Shown here piece by piece: positions 7,701-8,453 of a DNA stretch of 8,453 nucleotides. A program made the position numbers and the translations under genes. The DNA lies in assembly GCA_031263335.1 (NCBI GenBank), contig JAISGB010000062.1:1-8453 (forward strand), read 5' to 3'. Within the stretch, counting starts at the first letter, position 1. Each line of letters begins with the position of its first letter. Origin of the DNA: Eubacteriales Family XIII. Incertae Sedis bacterium. GTDB taxonomy: Bacteria > Bacillota > Clostridia > Peptostreptococcales > Anaerovoracaceae. Under the pieces are notes generated by a model. It did no database searches, was not told the DNA's origin, and worked only from the letters and a program-made list of their open reading frames with translations.

Positions 7701-8453
7701 AGGCCGTCGATCTGCTTGTCGATCGCTTCTCCCGTCGTAGGCGCGATATCGCTGCGCAGGGCCGCGTCGGCTGTTTCACGGATCTTATTGTCCTCGATAT
7801 AGTCGTTCAAAGCCTTTGCTTCAACCGAAAAGGCAACTGCGTTCTTGGCTTCCGCTACGGCGTTGAGGCGCTTTAAAAACGCGTCCCATTGGGCGGCCGT
7901 CCCCTCGCTTTCGTTGAGCGTCCCCTTCTTGTCCCTCGTCATGGCCCGCAGATTGAACACGAAGTCGCCCGTCGACGCTTTCGCCTTCAGATCGCCGATC
8001 AGACTCTTTTTCTTTTTAAACAATTCCTCTCTTTTGGATTCGTCCATATGGTCGAATCCGGGATCTGTCACGTCCCTCAGCGCGATATACAACGCATGGA
8101 TCAAAAGCGCGGGTTCCGTCGACACATTGTCGTCGGCTTGGCCGTCGCCCCGCCGAAGCCGCGCGTCCGCCAACCCTTGATCCGCCGCAACGGAATCCCT
8201 CAACGCCCGGATTTCTTCTTTTTTCTTCGCTATATCTTCTGCGGGATCCTTCAACGCCCGGTATTCTTTTCTTTTCGCTCTTCGTTCCGCGTCGGAACCC
8301 TCTAACTTCTTGTATTCCTTTTTTTTCGCTTTTCGTTCCGCGTTGAGCGCCTCCAACCCCCGGAGTTCTTCTTCCGCTTGTTGAATGGCGGGGCTTTCCG
8401 GCGCCGGACGATCTGTTTTCACCCGGTTGGCTTGCCCGATCAACGAGGTGAGG
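4778..8453 (-). CDS. Giant multi-repeat protein, helical and beta-rich (5' end outside window)
   Basis: The frame is open from the window edge to TAG at 4778. The first possible start inside is TTG at 8443 (1221 residues) with no Shine-Dalgarno, and the frame upstream reads L-T-S, so the real start is probably beyond the window. Numbered from that TTG: 20-85 is Lys/Glu coiled coil with 17-residue repeats; 94-630 holds three related units of about 200 residues; 633-740 is helical, perhaps a partial fourth unit; 740-830 is a charged helical linker; 852-955 is Gly/Ser-rich amphipathic strands (GGSLGVSAEVS, YIGGKLQADFGARI) ending in a helix with CKEFLNSFF; 1000-1150 is amphipathic helices; 1161-1193 is DEKKD/G repeats; and 1194-1221 is 11-residue-periodic. 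There is no signal peptide, membrane helix or HExxH motif. I do not recognise the family. A secreted cargo, structural fibre or tape-like component is possible but unproven. Confidence 0.85.
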   Translation of the reverse strand, partial: LTSLIGQANRVKTDRPAPESPAIQQAEEELRGLEALNAERKAKKKEYKKLEGSDAERRAKRKEYRALKDPAEDIAKKKEEIRALRDSVAADQGLADARLRRGDGQADDNVSTEPALLIHALYIALRDVTDPGFDHMDESKREELFKKKKSLIGDLKAKASTGDFVFNLRAMTRDKKGTLNESEGTAAQWDAFLKRLNAVAEAKNAVAFSVEAKALNDYIEDNKIRETADAALRSDIAPTTGEAIDKQIDGLIGSGLLIGKDRDGEKAALKEVYRKALEERMKGKHGQGDALLAADLVKNAREERKDAGIDDDETGARPALTIDAICLELTIITATPFKNMKPEEKNALKEQRDVFKGLSAKLHSFGDMNFFAMTVDRDKSKRTRDVQKLSDDFNAMLKYVTDAKSDEDFIARAAEMRDFVQWYDLPSRADAVMKAEAPVSEKLRRVDLDGVLGESTDSKPEQRQSEKQRLRKAVETPYALYGANRQKSATAETDVTGVELVFRAREERETKYGIKTDKVGGATFALTVLAIHNLARDTSGDAISGGLDDYKASFRALRDNLDTFFNLEAMTDDNKDKLEDSHVQRLREDYKGLIDAIGSCNTIGALRAKTLELYNFSMANSLQLRAEAAIELKPAEQEFSEKLDHAVGKQGQKDTRLSGIRTELNQLYADRIGVQAVSFEDASSLLSAEMKDKLDKITKIVVIGEFRSILPPKPFDEFMKDLQDSESDVFKRVTERIGAALADAEFEKKDKLGGAVKGSRYRPLEKKGAKGVSSERSAALARHLVNKFTGEVKDSKKTAKEWLGGQADMQQAESSRQQRQVEKAFGAEAAEAYKSTVVIGSIVDGLAERVGKDKTLHISNYAGGSLGVSAEVSEVSGSVDLALTVENDLSISHGSDGRWSIYIGGKLQADFGARISTDIGVASLGAGINVNLSGTNAMKLDFADESKCKEFLNSFFMGYDRSAPRGEDPGATPAQRSMLGLSERITPIRVIAGGVSLDASVSLSDKAGEILGETIERIPGVEEVKEAVTGVAENMKGRVEGFLNPVAESVAAFTEKKGGAAYKYLSSGTKEALSGFIKNARLPASVDRNGLQSELEEIFSNLDETIDGLIQEKIKERIEKFPGVAYDGIQEKITEKVKEALEDKVRTILVLLGAEAVKEDDQDDEKKGDEKKDDEKKGDEKKDDEKKDDEKKDDEKGVAGTIKEGASGVAGAIKEEAGDAAGKI
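4781..4864 (-). repeat. C-terminal 11-residue (33-nt) repeats of the giant protein
   Basis: The last 28 residues read as GVAGTIKEGAS, GVAGAIKEEAG and the partial DAAGKI. This is two and a half copies of an 11-residue Ala/Gly/Lys/Glu unit, similar also at DNA level. An 11-residue period is typical of amphipathic helices in LEA-like and lipid- or surface-binding segments. That function is inference. Confidence 0.65.
4874..4963 (-). repeat. 15-nt tandem repeat encoding DEKKD/G pentapeptides
   Basis: Six in-frame 15-nt units (coding strand GACGAGAAGAARGRC) encode DEKKG, DEKKD, DEKKG, DEKKD, DEKKD, DEKKD, and a partial unit (DEK) follows down to 4865. The first four units are two identical 30-nt copies and the last two full units are identical. 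This suggests recent slippage or duplication. The product is a highly charged, probably disordered or helical linker between the amphipathic helices and the C-terminal tail. Confidence 0.85.
6554..8164 (-). repeat. Three diverged ~200-residue domain repeats within the giant protein
   Basis: Three segments align by eye: residues 94-232 (front half weaker), 236-432 and 435-630. Shared landmarks recur about every 200 residues. These are a hydrophobic helix (LLIHALYIAL at 113, LTIDAICLEL at 317, LTVLAIHNLA at 523), an AMT motif after an aromatic/Asn stretch (FNLRAMT, NFFAMT, FNLEAMT at about 163, 365 and 562), a D-x-K-rich loop, and a closing R-A-E/D-A helix (ETADAAL, SRADAVM, LRAEAAI). AREER recurs in units 2 and 3 (297, 501). 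Residues 633-700 may begin a fourth, degenerate unit. Confidence 0.65.
8201..8353 (-). repeat. Three 51-nt repeats encoding a 17-residue coiled-coil unit
   Basis: Residues 31-81 split into EALNAERKAKKKEYKKL, EGSDAERRAKRKEYRAL and KDPAEDIAKKKEEIRAL. These are three 17-residue units sharing AExxAKxKEyxxL, and the similarity is also visible in the DNA. The sequence predicts a Lys/Glu/Arg helix or coiled coil at the N-terminal side of the giant protein. An A8 homopolymer on the coding strand (8326-8319) lies inside the first unit. Confidence 0.75.

Overview
The window holds one tightly packed block of five genes, all read from the minus strand, so transcription runs from high to low coordinates. 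There is no other gene, RNA gene, insertion sequence or CRISPR array that I can support. Two genes run off the window: the first (high-coordinate end) lacks its true 5' end, and the last (low-coordinate end) lacks its 3' end. The DNA is GC-rich, GTG starts are used, and gene ends overlap (ATGA, 8-bp overlap) or nearly touch, which points to one polycistronic operon. No promoter or terminator is visible. The proteins look like those of Gram-positive Clostridia-type bacteria, but this is an impression and no marker gene fixes the taxonomy.

Layout in reading order. (1) 8453-4778: a giant protein of at least 1224 residues. It starts with 17-residue coiled-coil repeats, followed by a domain of about 200 residues repeated three times, a glycine/serine-rich beta region, long amphipathic helices, a run of DEKKD/G pentapeptides and an 11-residue-periodic C-terminus. 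(2) 4771-3923: a 282-residue protein with the same kinds of parts in another order (amphipathic helix, acidic low-complexity linker, alternating beta strands) and a basic tail. (3) 3852-2050: a 600-residue soluble protein. Its first ~145 residues resemble an N-terminal domain I know from proteins next to phage-tail-like and contractile injection loci. The rest is beta-rich, with Ig-like modules. (4) 2057-1161: a 298-residue protein with a cytosolic region that reads like a very divergent pseudokinase, followed by one membrane helix and a short outside tail. (5) 1164-1: a partial membrane protein with an N-terminal anchor, a ~290-residue beta-repeat outer region and two further membrane helices.

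Taken together, the operon pairs large secreted-like or structural repeat proteins lacking signal peptides with a tail-like adaptor protein and two membrane proteins. My best inference is an accessory part of a phage-tail-like (contractile injection) or other specialised secretion apparatus anchored at the cytoplasmic membrane. Only the 600-residue protein carries a recognisable family signature, and that is recalled from memory rather than searched. No gene symbol can be assigned with confidence.
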